This document shows positions 23,640 through 35,858 of a stretch of 64,000 nucleotides of DNA, one piece after another. Position 1 is the first letter of the stretch, and each line of letters begins with the position of its first letter. Below the pieces are notes generated by a model. That model was given only the letters and a program-made list of their open reading frames with translations, did not search any database and was not told the origin of the DNA. Source of the stretch: Epiperipatus broadwayi (Eukaryota > Onychophora > Udeonychophora > Euonychophora > Peripatidae). The stretch is from the NCBI GenBank assembly GCA_028023455.1, contig JAQFVV010006730.1, positions 186,001 to 250,000 on the forward strand, read 5' to 3'. The translations under genes and the position numbers were made by a program.

Positions 23640-24768
23640 TTGCACATAGCAGATCTTCATGCTACATTTACTAATTATACCAATAATCCAATCCATTGAC
23701 CCAATTTAACTGCGAAACAAATAACCTAAGATTTACTCTCCCTTAAACTAATATAACTTTATGAATCTAGGCAGCTATACATGCCTGACTTAAATTTAAC
23801 ATTTATTAAAAGTTTAGCTTAACAGAAAAAAAAATCATAATAAACACTTAAAAAAACAGAAAAAATAAATTAATGGAAATGATTTTTAAAAAAATACATT
23901 CAATAAAAATAATTATTAATAAATGATTTAGTTTGGTCAGATAGGAATTTCTATTTCTATTTAAATACTGGGAAAGTTTTATAGTTAAAGTTCATTAGAG
24001 TTCATAAAGTTTTTACGGTTTTAAAAAGAAAAAGTTCATGCTTTCTAGTTGCTTGTAATTTGGATCCAGTGTTAATTCTCATGATGTTCTTTGCTGCAGC
24101 TGGTATAGTTCTTTGCAGGTTTTTATTGTAGGACCCTGATGTCCTGGAGTCCGCAATCTAGAAAAATGATATTACATTTCTTCTTTTAGAAAAACTGAAT
24201 GGATTGAAAGTGCATCTTTTCAATCCCTTCTCCTTCAACTCTACAGACTTAACACATATAGCACACATCTCTATTTACTTACAATATTTTCCTTTTTATA
24301 TTAAAATTGTGGATTAACTCAAAATGATGTCATGATGATGATTATTCTTTCACTTAAGTCCATTTCCTGAGGGATTTCTTTTATTGGCTATTCTGTTCCT
24401 ATTGTTTTTCTCTCCTATATGACCTTTAATTATAAATTTTGAGATGCCCAAAGGCTAGTTCACTTTGACTAATTAAAATAATCTTTTCCATTTTACGCAA
24501 TAGCATTAATTAAATTATGGTACATTCTTAAAGATATATATATTTTTATCTTTATATCTTTAAGTATTTTTCTTAAAATTTAGTTTTAAAACTTTTTCTT
24601 TTTTTAATAATTTTTTCATCTGTGTGATTTTATATATATATATATACGAGTTAGATGACTTAATTTTCAACTTTTAATTTTTAAAACAAATTTTTATTTG
24701 GGAACTTTTATTTTAATTTCTAATTTTATTTATAAAAAAATAATGTAACAGCATGTTTGCCTGTTACA
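23640..24768 (-). repeat. Partial LTR of the long-LTR family
   Basis: The plus-strand end CTGTTACA (24761-24768) followed by ATAT equals the terminus of the LTRs ending at 47718 and 50562. Similarity continues across about 1.1 kb, for example cttttcaatcccttctcctt near 24215, ggctagttcactttgactaa near 24454 and cctgacttaaatttaacatt near 23783. The match stops near 23640, whereas the complete LTRs go on another 1.1 kb. An 80-bp block near 24060-24170 differs from the other copies. Confidence 0.75.
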
Positions 24769-24779
24769 ATATATATATA

Positions 24780-25010
24780 TTAATTATAAAATGTACTACA
24801 AAAATATCAGTGGGTGTGCATACGTGAAATATATAGGGAAAAAGTATTGTTTGCAAAATATGCTAAGAAATTATTAATTGACATGTATTTATAAAATATA
24901 TAAGATAAAAATATTAATTACAAAAGATACTACAAAATTATTAATGGATGTGCACCCATAAAATGTATAAGGGAAAATATTGATTACAATGTGTACTAAG
25001 AAATATTATT
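24780..25010. repeat. 67-bp minisatellite, about 3.5 diverged units
   Basis: Units start at 24780, 24847, 24914 and 24980, each opening TTRWTTRYAAA-like sequence and passing through ctaca/ctaag-aaatta and a tataaaata block. The period is 67, 67 and 66 bp. The array begins 12 bp after the LTR end. Confidence 0.75.
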
Positions 25011-28000
25011 TTGTTTCTAAAAGTTTATGTATTTTAATTATTGATTTAGGGCATGTTAATAAAAAATAGACTAATAAGGTTCTTATTCATTTCTATGATC
25101 ACATTTTTATGTCTTTCAGATCCTTAGGGCTCAGGCATGTGTTAACTTAATTTCCCATGGATTTAATTTCTATGGGAATTGTTTATTCAATGCGTTTCCT
25201 GGTTAACTCAATTCACATAGATATTGGGGCAGCACAATTATGATGAGCTCAATAAGTTCATATAGCTCCAACTGCTATTATTTCATAATCAGGTTTCTGG
25301 TCTACTTTCAGTTTTCATACTTGGGATAATTTCATAGCTGGATTGGTTTTTAAAGTTTGATCTCTGCTAGTTAAATTCAATAATATTCTCTGATTTCTTG
25401 TGCTATTATCATCTGATTTTAGCAGATGATTCATTGGTAAACTATACCTTGGATAATGGCAAATAACTTTCAAAAAGTGTCAGGTTTGCTTTTAACTCTG
25501 GCTTAGGTCATTCTCTTTATAATTATTAGGTAAATTGTGGCACATTCAAAACATATACATACTAGGAACTTAAACAAAACATCATATTTTTGGATCATTG
25601 CAGAATATTACAGTTCTTTACCAGCTAATATATCAATACTTAAACTGAGTGTTTTAACTTCTTACACTTTACCTCAGCACCTTGGTCTGATTCTAACTTA
25701 AGAAATGAAGTCAATGACAAGCAAAGCAACACTAGAAAAGACAAATTAAAACAACACAAGAGACCAAAAATATTAAGCTCTTTTTATATATTTTTCTCAC
25801 CATTGATTTTTGAAAGATATATTTTTAAAATCTGATGTATGTCTGGCACAAACATTCTTGGCTTATGTATGTGTATTGCAACTTATTAAAAATATCAATA
25901 GTGAAATAAATAAACATCAATGCATCAAGCTTGGGGAAAAGTGAGAATTATAATCTCTAGTATTTCTTTTAATCAGTTTTACTTATGTGTATATGATCTA
26001 TCTGGGTGCCACTAGACTATCTAAACCTTGATAAAGTTACATTATATACCTATGGGTTTGAACCTCTGTTGGTACATTATTTATAACAGTGTATATGATT
26101 TTCCATTTAATAACCATATCTCATACACTTGTATTAAGGAGAAAACATCCTTATTATTCTTTAATTGTGCAAATAAATTCTCAGATAAATTATCATATAA
26201 GATTTTAACATCATAAATTCATATTTAATATTTCTTTTAAGTGTTACTATCTCATCTTAAATACCATAGATTTAATAGTGGCAATTCATTAAATCTTGAG
26301 TGCCAATTGATGATATTCGATGGTAGTCATTATCTCTTATGATGGCTCACAAATAATAAACACAACGAGAACCATTATTTTTATATGGCCATTAGACACA
26401 TCTATTTAGACTATTGATTAATAAGATGATGCTGATGATAATGATGCATTCATCCACAGCTTTAGATCTAACTCACAACATAAATTTTATCTTTTTATCA
26501 ATCTATAATTATTTACCCAAAATATTATCATATTTAAATTATGATTTAAAGATTAACGTTCATCAATGATAATGATGACTAAACTAACTTCACAAGACAA
26601 TGATTAACTCTTAAGAAATATACATACCTCTTTTAATAAAAACAAATTAAAGTTTATTACTGATTAGTCATTAATATAACAATAGAAAATATACATAATT
26701 AGTAATGACAAATTACATTTAAATAATGATAATAATAACTAAAGATCTTCTCCCCTTCCCTTAATCAAATGTAAACTCAATGTTTATCTCATATAGCGAG
26801 ATGTATGTACATTTATTTTTCTAGTGGGTGAATAAAAAAAATCTCATATCCTAAAAACATTTTAATTTTTAAAAATAAACACCGAATGCACACACATATT
26901 CGCCTATTACATATAACATACATTTTATATTTATAAATTTAAACATAATATCAGTCAAGAAATAAACAGAGAAAGGTTAGTTAGATCATATAGATAAGAA
27001 CATCTAAAGAAATCAGTTTCAAATTCTCTATCTCAATTTTCCTCAATCTAGGTCATTAACCACTTTAAAATCTATCTCTCATAATGCTACATTTCTATCC
27101 TTATCGATTTATACATCCATACTTAACAAATATACATGTAAACATAGTTATATTACTAGGCGTGTGTGTATATATGTCAATTCCCATTATAAATAAAAAT
27201 TGTATTAACCCTTTACATACAATATAAATCAACTTATTTCATAATACTTGAATCAATACACAATAAACACATTTTATAAAAATAAAATATAAATATAAAT
27301 GATTATATGTAATGATAATCTAAGAATACATAATATATTAATAGGGTCAATATTTATTATTATCGAAAATCTCTAATAATTGATTCTCGTTTTAATATTT
27401 AAAGAGAGAGACAAATGGATTTATTATTTTTTTATTATATTTTTGATAAAAATATAATTAAAATTGATATTACCAGTTCTTTTATTCTAGATGTAGAGGC
27501 AGTTTCAAAGAGTCCAACGAATTTCATTTTGAAATCAGCTGGTTGAAGGTTGAGAATTTAAAATCAGCCACACACCAATATGTAAGGCGTGTAGATTTCC
27601 CAATTACAGCAGTTTACTGGAAGTTTTTTTTTTGGCTTGGGCTTGCACTTCATATGTTTTACTGCAATGATGATGATGATGATGTAAAATAACTTGCTTC
27701 TTTAGGAACCATTTTAGTCCTGGAATAGCTTCTTCATTTCTTCTTCTGCTCTGGATATGACTGGTTTTATACAAATTTCAGCATTTTTTTGTGCTTTTAT
27801 TTGAATTCAGTAACAACATGGTTTAATATAAATTTCAGCACCTATTGTGTGCTTCTATTTGAATTTAGCATGAGGCAATAATATTAGCAAAGTTGGTTTC
27901 TTCTTTCATCTTTGGAGATCAGTCATAAGATGTGTGAAACACTTTTTAGATTTAAACTCCTCTTTGATGTACACAGTTCTTGAAATGGTCACAGGAACTG

Positions 28001-29079
28001 CCAACAAAACATTTTTAACCTGCCATCAGGCTGTAGAAACCCTCAAATATAAAAAAATATTGCATGGTTTCTGAAAGGCAATCAGATTTATTCTTCCCTT
28101 TAACTGTCTTATTTTGCAGGCTATATATGTGCTAGCCTGTCTGATGAAATTACACATATTTTTATTACTAAAACACATGGTCATTTATAAATCACATTTT
28201 ATCAATGTAAATGGATAAAATCCTTTCTTTGAATTGACAATTTTTAAAAATTTATTATTTGATATGGTCCAAAATGATCTGGACTCTGTATTTCAATAGC
28301 TTAATAATCTGGACCCTATCATTTTAATAGTTTACCAATTAGTCATCCTCATCCCCCCCATATTTTTCACATTGAAGTTATGTCTAAAATTGACCCTTTT
28401 ATCTCTCTCATGACCCTCTGGTCATTAATGTGAAACCTTTAACTCTTTCAGATAAAATAAGACAAATTGATGCCTAATAATATAACTGTTTTATAGAGAA
28501 ACTATAAAATTATTTAAATAAAACTTTTTTTAAAACATATCTGTAAATGTCTAAGTTTATGTTGTACATCCACACACACACACATCTATTCAAGTATATA
28601 AAACTTACCTATCAAAAAATAATCTAAATGATTTAAAGAGCTACAGATTATTAATATTAGCAATATTAAAATCAAAGTATTATTAAAGAAAGAATATTAT
28701 AATCTATTAGATATAAATGAACTTTAAAAAATGTTAATAAGCAAACTTTAAAAAATGATTTATAAAGTTTGCATCTACAAACAACTATTTATATGTGCTT
28801 TAAAATTCTAACTTTTAAGTACAACTATTAAACCATACAAAGTATATATTATCCGCTTTTACTAATACAAAGTTGAATAGAGAAAGAAACAAATATTCCT
28901 TACACTCTTCATCTGAGGCTTTGGGTACTTGGTCATGAAGGTGTGAACTCAATGCTCTACAGCTTCTCTCTCCTATAAAAAGAACATGTGATGATGATTT
29001 TTTTCTTTATTTTATGCACACACTATTGCCATTTTAGTCACAGGCTAAATTGGAATGTGTACAATATGTAAATATATAT
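25011..29079. other. AT-rich DNA, no gene recognised
   Basis: It holds (GAT)n near 27667-27684, a CA run near 28570-28584 and a 57-bp tandem duplication at 27762-27872. The frame at 26028-26216 is not protein-like. A purine tract on the minus strand near 26752-26763 resembles a polypurine tract but no LTR could be assigned. Confidence 0.45.
27762..27872. repeat. 57-bp tandem duplication
   Basis: tggttttatacaaatttcag at 27762 recurs as tggtttaatataaatttcag at 27819, each followed by a stretch ending tttatttgaattcag or close to it. Confidence 0.75.
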
Positions 29080-30335
29080 ATATGTAATCTTGCAATTGAA
29101 TATTAATAAATAAAGTAACCAAAATATATGTAAAGTACAACTTTAAAAAAGTTTTATCCACTTAGGAGTGCTTTCAACTAACCTCGTACTCTTTGTCAAC
29201 TAACACTTTCATAGGCTAATTTTCCCACAATTATGTGATCTTTACATTTGCTGCCTGCCTGTTTAGTAAGTCTTGCTTTTATTTATATATTAACATGGAT
29301 TCCTTTATTTTCCTTTTGTTATAGTTTCTTTCAATTTGCAATATTTTTTCATTATTATAATGTTATATATTAAGTCATGTGACATATGACTTGATTTCTT
29401 TGTAATTATTATAATTTAAATTAAAACCATATTTACATAATCTATTACTATTATGGTCATAAAAAGCCAGTGCTTAAACATTATCATTTCCATAACAATT
29501 TTGTTTCATTTTTTGAACTTTTCTTAAGGACAACAAGTGCTCTTTAGTTCTTTTCTCCAATGTACATCTTGATTCCTCTCTATATCCACTACCACACTTA
29601 CATCTCCATTTATAAATGATGGTTATGATTACAATCTTATATATAATACTATTAAAAATGTTAATAAAAAATATAAAAATAAAAATATTAATAATAGGAT
29701 TGATTGTACTGCTAATAAAAAATATGGATATCAACACCATACATTTCAAACGAACAATTAAATTTTATAAGAGAAATTTATAAAGACATATGTGATATTG
29801 CATTTTATACACTTCCTGCATTAATTCAAAAGATAAACCTCATTTTAAAATAAAATTGCATCATTTATAAATGGAGATGTAAGTATGGTAATGGACATAT
29901 AGGAATCAAGATGTACATTGGAGAAAAAAACTAAAGAGCACTTGTTGTTATTAAGACGAGTTTAACAAATGAAACAAAATCGTTATGGAAATGATAATGT
30001 TTCAGCATCATTTTTTTATGACCATAATAGATTATGTAAATATGATTTTAATTTGAATTATAAGAATGTAAAAATATTGCAAATTAAAATAAACAATAAT
30101 AAAAGGAAAATAAATGAAGTCATGTTAATATATAAATATAAGCAAGACTTAATAAACAGGCAGACAGCAAATGAAAAGATGATGGAATTGTGGGAAAGTT
30201 AGCCTTTGAAAGTGTTAGTTGACAAAGACTACAAGGATAGTTGTAAGCGCTCCTCAATGGATAAAACTTTTTTAAAATTGTACTTTACATATATTTTGGT
30301 TATTGTATTTATTAATATTCAATTACAAGATTACA
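29080..30335. mobile_element. Probable PLE family C, head-to-head pair
   Basis: Two arms of about 470-540 bp, 29080-29625 (minus sense) and 29862-30335 (plus sense), are inverted copies around a spacer of about 235 bp. Matching words include aaatggagatgtaagt, aatcaagatgtacattggag, ctaaagagcacttgttgt, atggaaatgataatgttt and taaacaggcaggcagc-like sequence. The conserved part codes for a GIY-YIG-like piece, and the sense of both arms makes their 3' ends point outward. No RT is left. Confidence 0.6.
29474..29620 (-). pseudogene. GIY-YIG-like fragment of PLE-C
   Basis: The frame reads YKWRCKCGSGYREESRCTLE followed by KRTKEHLLSLRKVQK. The CxCG pair, the G-Y-x-E-x-x-R spacing and the R-T-K-E-H helix match the endonuclease of Penelope-like elements, where the expected motif has the form CxCxxxYIGETxRxLxxRxKEH. 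The YIG itself is damaged. The N-terminal hydrophobic run in the same open frame (before about 29620) belongs to the A/T-rich spacer and is not part of the domain. The inverted arm near 29870-29960 has the same region with frameshifts. Confidence 0.5.
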
Positions 30336-30475
30336 TATATAACTTTGAAAAAATACAGACATTGAATAAGAATATCATTACATTATTAATTATTGTGGAT
30401 TTATTAATCCTTTACCTAAATTTTAACATAATCAAATATTATCAAAATATCAAATATTAAAACAGCAAACTCTTC

Positions 30476-31490
30476 AAACAATAATGCCATCCAGTGCAAA
30501 CCATAGTAATCAATGAATGCTAGGTTTGTGCATAAAATACCTATCTAGTATCTACTCATCCCATATTTTCAGATTAGTTTCTAGCTTGTGGGTTTCATCA
30601 GTGAATAGTTTTGGATCTGAAAGCACTGCACTTAGGTCTTTACTTCTACTGCAATTCCAGTTAACTATAGACCCATGAATCCAAAATGAAAACCCAATAA
30701 TCTTTTCAATCCAAGCTCATTTGCTTGCATTTTTATACAGATCTTAATCCAGTTATGTATCTATATATTTTTATATCTTCAGTTATTTAATCATCATAAT
30801 CATCATCATTCTATCAGTAGGATTGGTATTAAATCATTAAAACATAACATAATCACTGTTCCCTATGCTTACACAAACTATTAGCAAACACTCCATATAG
30901 TAGCAACATCCAGAGCAAGCCATAATAATCAATGGATGCAAGAAGATTTGTGAATAAAATCTTTATCTAGTGCTTACTCATGCAATATCCTAGACTAGTT
31001 TCTAATTTGTGGCTTTCATCAATGAGAATTCATGAATTTGAAAAGACTGAACCTAGATCTTATAATGCAATTCTATGGAGAATTTTCTGCATGATCACAT
31101 GATGTTTTACTGGTTTAATACCAATTCTGACTATAGGTTAATGATGACTACAGTTATTATAAAAACAAAGACACCAAAATGTATATACTAAACTGATTCA
31201 GATTCATATGATTATACAAGCAAATTATCTTGGATTGAAACCATTACTGTATTTTCATTAGACTCATAGCTTTATAATTAACTAAATAGATAAAAGGTGA
31301 TTGCTTGATGGCTTGTATTAAATCCGAAGATCTAGGTGCAGTGCTCTCAGATCCAAGATTCCTCATAAGATGAAAGCCACAAGATAAAATCTAGTCTTGG
31401 GATATTGGAAGAATAGACATTAGAGAGATTTTATGCACAAACCTTCTAGCAATCATTAATTATTATGGCTTGTACTGCGTACCACTAATG
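30476..31490. repeat. Three copies of a ~190-bp repeat, one inverted
   Basis: Copies lie at about 30476-30672 (+), 30890-31076 (+) and 31318-31490 (-). Shared words are gcaaaccatagtaatcaatg/gcaagccataataatcaatg, tgtgcataaaat, tagtttctagcttgtgggtt/tagtttctaatttgtggctt and ctaggtgcagtgc-type sequence in inverse. Flanking pieces such as gatcatgtgatgtttt (31540) and gatcacatgatgtttt (31095) also recur. The repeat is non-coding and of unknown class. Confidence 0.65.
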
Positions 31491-31559
31491 TATGGAGAGT
31501 TTGATATGGTTTTAATAGCTTGTGGAAACATAGGAAATGGTGATCATGTGATGTTTTGG

Positions 31560-33436
31560 TGGTTTAATATCAAATAGTCGTGATTAATTAAATACTTTAT
31601 ATATTATATATAATCTATTAATTAATTTAATCTATGATTTTTGTGTCAATTTTTATTTTATGTTAAAAAAAAATATTGTTTAGTTCACAAAAATTTTATT
31701 ATTTAATTTATTAAAATAAATTTCTTCCATTGATATATACACTATACAATAATATATATATATTATTAATTTACTTCTAAATTTACTCGCTCTATAATAA
31801 TTTTACAAGATTCTAAGTAAAAAAAAAAATCAAAGAGAATTATCTTTCCATAAAAATAGTCCAAAAAGTTATTTTTTTACAACTTCACATATAAAATACA
31901 TACTGAATAATTGAATATATTACTTGAAAAATATCAACGGAAGTAAATTCTATATGCACATTTTATCATTTGATTTGACAACTTCTTGGTCTTATTTAAT
32001 AAAAAAAAGTAGATTAAATTTAGTCCAGCTCAAAATTAATTTAGATTTTAGCACACGCACCCATTTATATATGTAGGTAAATTAAATTGAATGGAGTTAT
32101 TAAAAATGACTTACTGTACTTTTGTCAATATGCTACTTTTTTTTTTTTTTAAAAAAAAAAAAATAACATCACATTTACAAAATTGCTTTCAATCAATGTA
32201 TTTTACATGATTTAAATCAAAATTTGGACTGAAATAAAACATAAAGGTTATATGAATTACAAAGAAATCGAAAAAGAACTACGGTAGAATTAATAAAAGT
32301 GATAAAAAAATATGAATTAAATTCAGGCATCCATAATGCTATTGAAAGATTAAAAACGAGTTCAAATCTAAATGAATAGGATATATAGAAAGCAAATAAT
32401 CAGGAATTCATAAGAGGTTTAAGCACTGGAAATGAACAATTGTGCTGTGATTTATGAATTTTCAGTCAGTCACTCTGCCTCTCCCCTAATCCATGCAGGA
32501 TAAAACATGCAGTAAAAAGAAACCAACAACGAATAGCATACCAAAAAATAAGCAGCAGTAGAGAAAAATAATGAAATCATATAATTATGGGAAATTATAA
32601 AAACATGAATAGAGATATTTTATAGATAATTATTGAAGTATTGGCTTGGGATGAACCATTAAAGAATGCAGAAGTTGATGTAAAACAGTGTATAAATAAT
32701 GTACTATAGAACAAAGACTGTTTCATCAACCTGCATGGAAGAAAGTAAAAAGAAGGCACAATTTACTAGAATTGCCAATTGCCACAGGTTAAAGGTTGAG
32801 CAGTTTTTTATTCTTACTTTATTTGTAGTTAAAAATATTTCAAAACCTATATATTAACTAATATCAGATGATTAAGTAAATTGTGTATCTAGGAATAAAC
32901 CTAAATATAATTGGATCTAAAAAAAAATATTTAAATTTCACCTGGATTGGATTCAAATTAGGTCATAAGCATGACAATGATATAAAAATTTTATGCATAT
33001 GCAACAATGAACATCAAAGGGTGTCTAAAAAGGCTATAATGATTTAAAAAAAAAATCAACATGTGATAAAAAGAATAAAATTACCATCCATATGAATTTT
33101 CTCACACAAATGGAAAAAGCATTCAAATTTAACCAAAACTTTCAATAACTATAATACACAATTATTTTGTCTACAAAAAATGTAATTACTAGTTTACTCA
33201 ATTGAGGGCAAGTGTTATCTTGTCAAAATATCAATACTTTATTTTAATTTTATAAAACATAGTTACTCTCAAAAAAAAAATTATAAAACATTTTGCCCAT
33301 AAAAAACATTCATTTTAAGACACTTGACAGAAAGAAAAATCTAAAGACAAACATTAAAAAAAAATACAGATGGATATATATTGAGACTAAGGGAAGAAAA
33401 GATTGTAAGTGAATTATATAAGTGAGATAATAAACC
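31560..33436. other. AT-rich DNA, no gene recognised
   Basis: Poly(T)/poly(A) inverted run near 32140-32163. Some plus-strand stretches (32240-32420, 32560-32800) have faintly protein-like composition but many stops, and no domain could be named. Confidence 0.4.
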
Positions 33437-33795
33437 TATAAACAATGAGGATTTGCCAATTTCTCAACAAGCTTTGTGATAAATGCTTAGCCAGAGAAAG
33501 CATTTAAAATAACTCTGTCAGGACCTCCCCACCCCCCACAAATCCCTAACCATGCTTTCATGCTTTGGCACTCCTCAGAGAGGTGTCAGGGTAGGTTCAG
33601 ACATGAGATCTAAAAATACCATCCCAAAGCCAGCTAGTGTTTGAACCTACCCTGACACTTCTCTGATAAGTGCCAAAGCATGAAACCATGGTCAAGGGTT
33701 TGGGGGGGGTCCTGACAGAGATATTTTAAATGCTTTATCTGACTAAGCATTTATCACAAAGCTTGTTGAGGAATTGGCAATCCTCATTGTTTATA
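33437..33795. mobile_element. Foldback element with ~165-bp arms
   Basis: TATAAACAATGAGGATTTGC at the left is matched by the inverse of GCAATCCTCATTGTTTATA at the right. The arms continue inward through caagctttgtgataaatgct, the GGGGGG/CCCCCC blocks near 33530 and 33702, and gtgtcagggtaggttc with its complement near 33600 and 33648. The loop is about 40 bp. The element is richer in G+C than its surroundings, has no ORF, and sits just before the RTE-like LINE tail. Confidence 0.75.
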
Positions 33796-33844
33796 ACTTA
33801 CAAGTTTAAGAGAATAGGGTCATGTGATCTATGACTCTCATTTT

Positions 33845-34120
33845 GAATAAACCTATATCACTGATACCACTGAAAGAATTAAAAGACTGAAAAGGAGCTG
33901 GATTGAACATATTTCTAGAAGAGATAATAATAGATGGACAATAAAGTCTTAAACTGAATCCTCAGAATTGTAAAAGATTTTAAAATACATCTCATGTATA
34001 ATGAATAGATGAAATATAGAAATTTGTTGATGAAATATGGAAAAAAAATTGCCATGAATTATAAAAACTGGATTAAACTTGGAGAGATTTTAATCTTCCA
34101 ATGGATGAAAAATAGTTAAA
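33845..34120 (+). pseudogene. RTE-like LINE C-terminal remnant
   Basis: Plus-strand translation gives TERIKRLKRSWIEHISRRDN followed by NRWTIKS and, after frameshifts and stops, VDEIWKKNCHEL and WRDFNLPMDEK. This matches the conserved tail of RTE and related LINE polymerases, where the pattern is RLKWxWxGHIxRRxDxRWTxxxxxW, then RWxDEI, then the W-x-x-L near the stop. Only this end is left; upstream sequence was replaced or split by the foldback element. Dead copy. Confidence 0.55.
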
Positions 34121-34317
34121 ATAGTAATGATGTGTAAATAATATAAGCAAATTTTTATGGTTGGTGTTTCGCAAAGACTCTTTTATATTTTGGGAAACAC
34201 CATTATTAGTTCCAAATAGGAAACTTTGTTTAATAATCCATACAGAATTGATCTGGTTCATACAAAACTTTAAAAAAGATTTTGAATTTAAGGATATAAA
34301 CAAATTTTGGTGCTATT

Positions 34318-34398
34318 GTAGTATGCACTCTATACGATTTTGAATTGTAAAACCCACCCAAAAACCATGCTGACACATCCAAGTGATAAATGACATCG
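34318..34398. repeat. Half copy of the MITE at 41165-41300
   Basis: attttgaattgtaaaaccca and gacacatccaagtgataaat align with the right arm of that MITE read inversely (attttgaattttaaaaccca, gacacatcccagtgataaat). The other arm is missing. Confidence 0.65.
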
Positions 34399-34541
34399 AT
34401 TATCAACGCGTGGTTTCAAAAAATAATGGTTACAAAATCACAAATTTTACCATTAATTAAAAAATTAAAATGTAAAATTTCATAATTGACATTGAGTATT
34501 TAAAAATAAAAATTCTAATTTTCATCAATATTTAAAAAAAA

Positions 34542-34602
34542 AAAAAACATATTAAAATAGTTTAAAGGATTGCAGACAATTAAAAACTCCTTGTAAGTTA
34601 TG
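34542..34602. repeat. Left inverted repeat flanking LINE-2
   Basis: The sequence ttaaaatagtttaaaggatt, then gcag and aactccttgtaagttatgg, recurs inverted at 39674-39740 with few changes. It lies outside the LINE, just beyond its (CATCA)n tail. Confidence 0.75.
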
Positions 34603-34803
34603 GTGATGTGATATGATGTGATGTATTTTGGCTTCTCCTTAAACGAAGTCAAGAATATCTCAGCAATTATGCCCAGATAAACATGTTAGCCACTTTATTT
34701 TCCATTCCCCACTCTAAGTCTTCCCATATTCTACCCCATCCCATTTCCACAGCATAAACTTTGTCAACTATATGGCCTTTATATCTAAATTCCTCTTATC
34801 TTT

Positions 34804-35819
34804 TCACAAACCCAGCATAAAAACTAATAACTCACTTTCTGTATAGTTACTTTGTTCATACCTATTCCCCCATAACTTCATTATTGGTACCCTTTCTGCT
34901 TTCAAGCATTTACATTCAATCAACAGATGCCTAATATTTTCTATACCTTTCTTACACAATTTGCACACCAAATCACCCATAGTTTTCCATTTACATGTAT
35001 ATTCTCTTGTTGCTAAAGATTCCATTCGAGCCGTAAACAATAAACTACTTTCCTTACTATTATCATAAATTAACTCGCATCCAATATTCCGTTTACCTAT
35101 ATATATATTTAAACTCTTCTTACCCTCCATACTAGTTCTCCATTTCTCCAACTCCCTATTTTTTATTAATGCTTCTATTTTTATATCCCATTCCTTACCA
35201 CTATAAGACTCAACAATCCTCATAACACAATCATCCCACCTTTTATACAAGTATACTGATATAAATTCTTTATCCAAATCTTTTGCATACTGCATTACTT
35301 TTTTCACCTACCTTGTTACCTGCCCTTTACTCATAACCCAATTAAACACTATTTTGGATATTCTTTTACAATCTGTAAACTGCAACCTACCAAACATTTT
35401 CATTTTTTTGCATCTCTTATATAAAAACTTGACCATGCCATTTCTCTTTGAATTGCCTCCTTTGCTGTCCACATCTCTGCATCTAATGCATGTCTTCCTA
35501 CCCTTTGTACTTTCTCTAAATAATCTAAAACCCTTTCACTAACACATAATGCATCATTACCATATGTTAATCCTGATACTGCAACTCCCTTCCATACAAT
35601 TCTAGCTACATCATATTTATTATATAAAAGTATTGTTAGTTTCTTTACCAAACCCTTTCTTTTTTTTGCTTCATTTACCAATTTTTTCTCCCATTCATCC
35701 AAGCAATTTTCCTGATTATATAAGGTGATTCCCAAATACTTATATCTATCCACCACACTTACCTTTATATCCCCCAATAAAAATTCTACATATTCTCTTT
35801 CCCCAGTATTAACTATCAT
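34804..35819 (-). pseudogene. LINE-2 ORF2 C-terminal region with zinc knuckle
   Basis: Two open frames (35819-35400 and 35307-34804) cover the post-RT part. The first has VSVVDRYKYLGITLYNQENC and YDVARIVWKGVAVSGLTYGN, typical of the thumb region, then LEKVQRVGRHALDAEMW. The second has SLLFTARMESLATREYTCKW followed by CKLCKKGIENIRHLLIECKC. The C-x2-C-x8-H-x4-C arrangement is a CCHC-type knuckle found near the end of several LINE proteins, and probably binds nucleic acid. A frameshift lies between 35400 and 35310, and the frame ends at 34804. Confidence 0.75.
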
Positions 35820-35858
35820 TATATTTGATTTTTCTTTACTAAATTAATCCCCATCTCT

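Larger units (their letters stand above)
20272..24768 (-). mobile_element. Ty3/gypsy retrotransposon, pol with partial LTR
   Basis: The minus-strand pol order protease, RT, RNase H, integrase marks Ty3/gypsy. The coding part runs 23487 to 20321. Just upstream, 23640-24768 is a partial LTR of the family found at 45515-50562. No gag, primer-binding site or zinc knuckle could be read in the 150 bp between, so a deletion must have removed them. The opposite end may be at about 20272, where minus-strand AATTGGGCAG is followed by TGTAAAC, resembling a polypurine tract and LTR start, but this LTR does not visibly match the other one. Confidence 0.7.

Noticed and set aside
26752-26763. Purine tract resembling an LTR-element polypurine tract
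   Set aside because: No matching LTR could be found next to it.
28139-28180. CTGATGA as a hammerhead core
   Set aside because: No stem II or GAAA in the right position.
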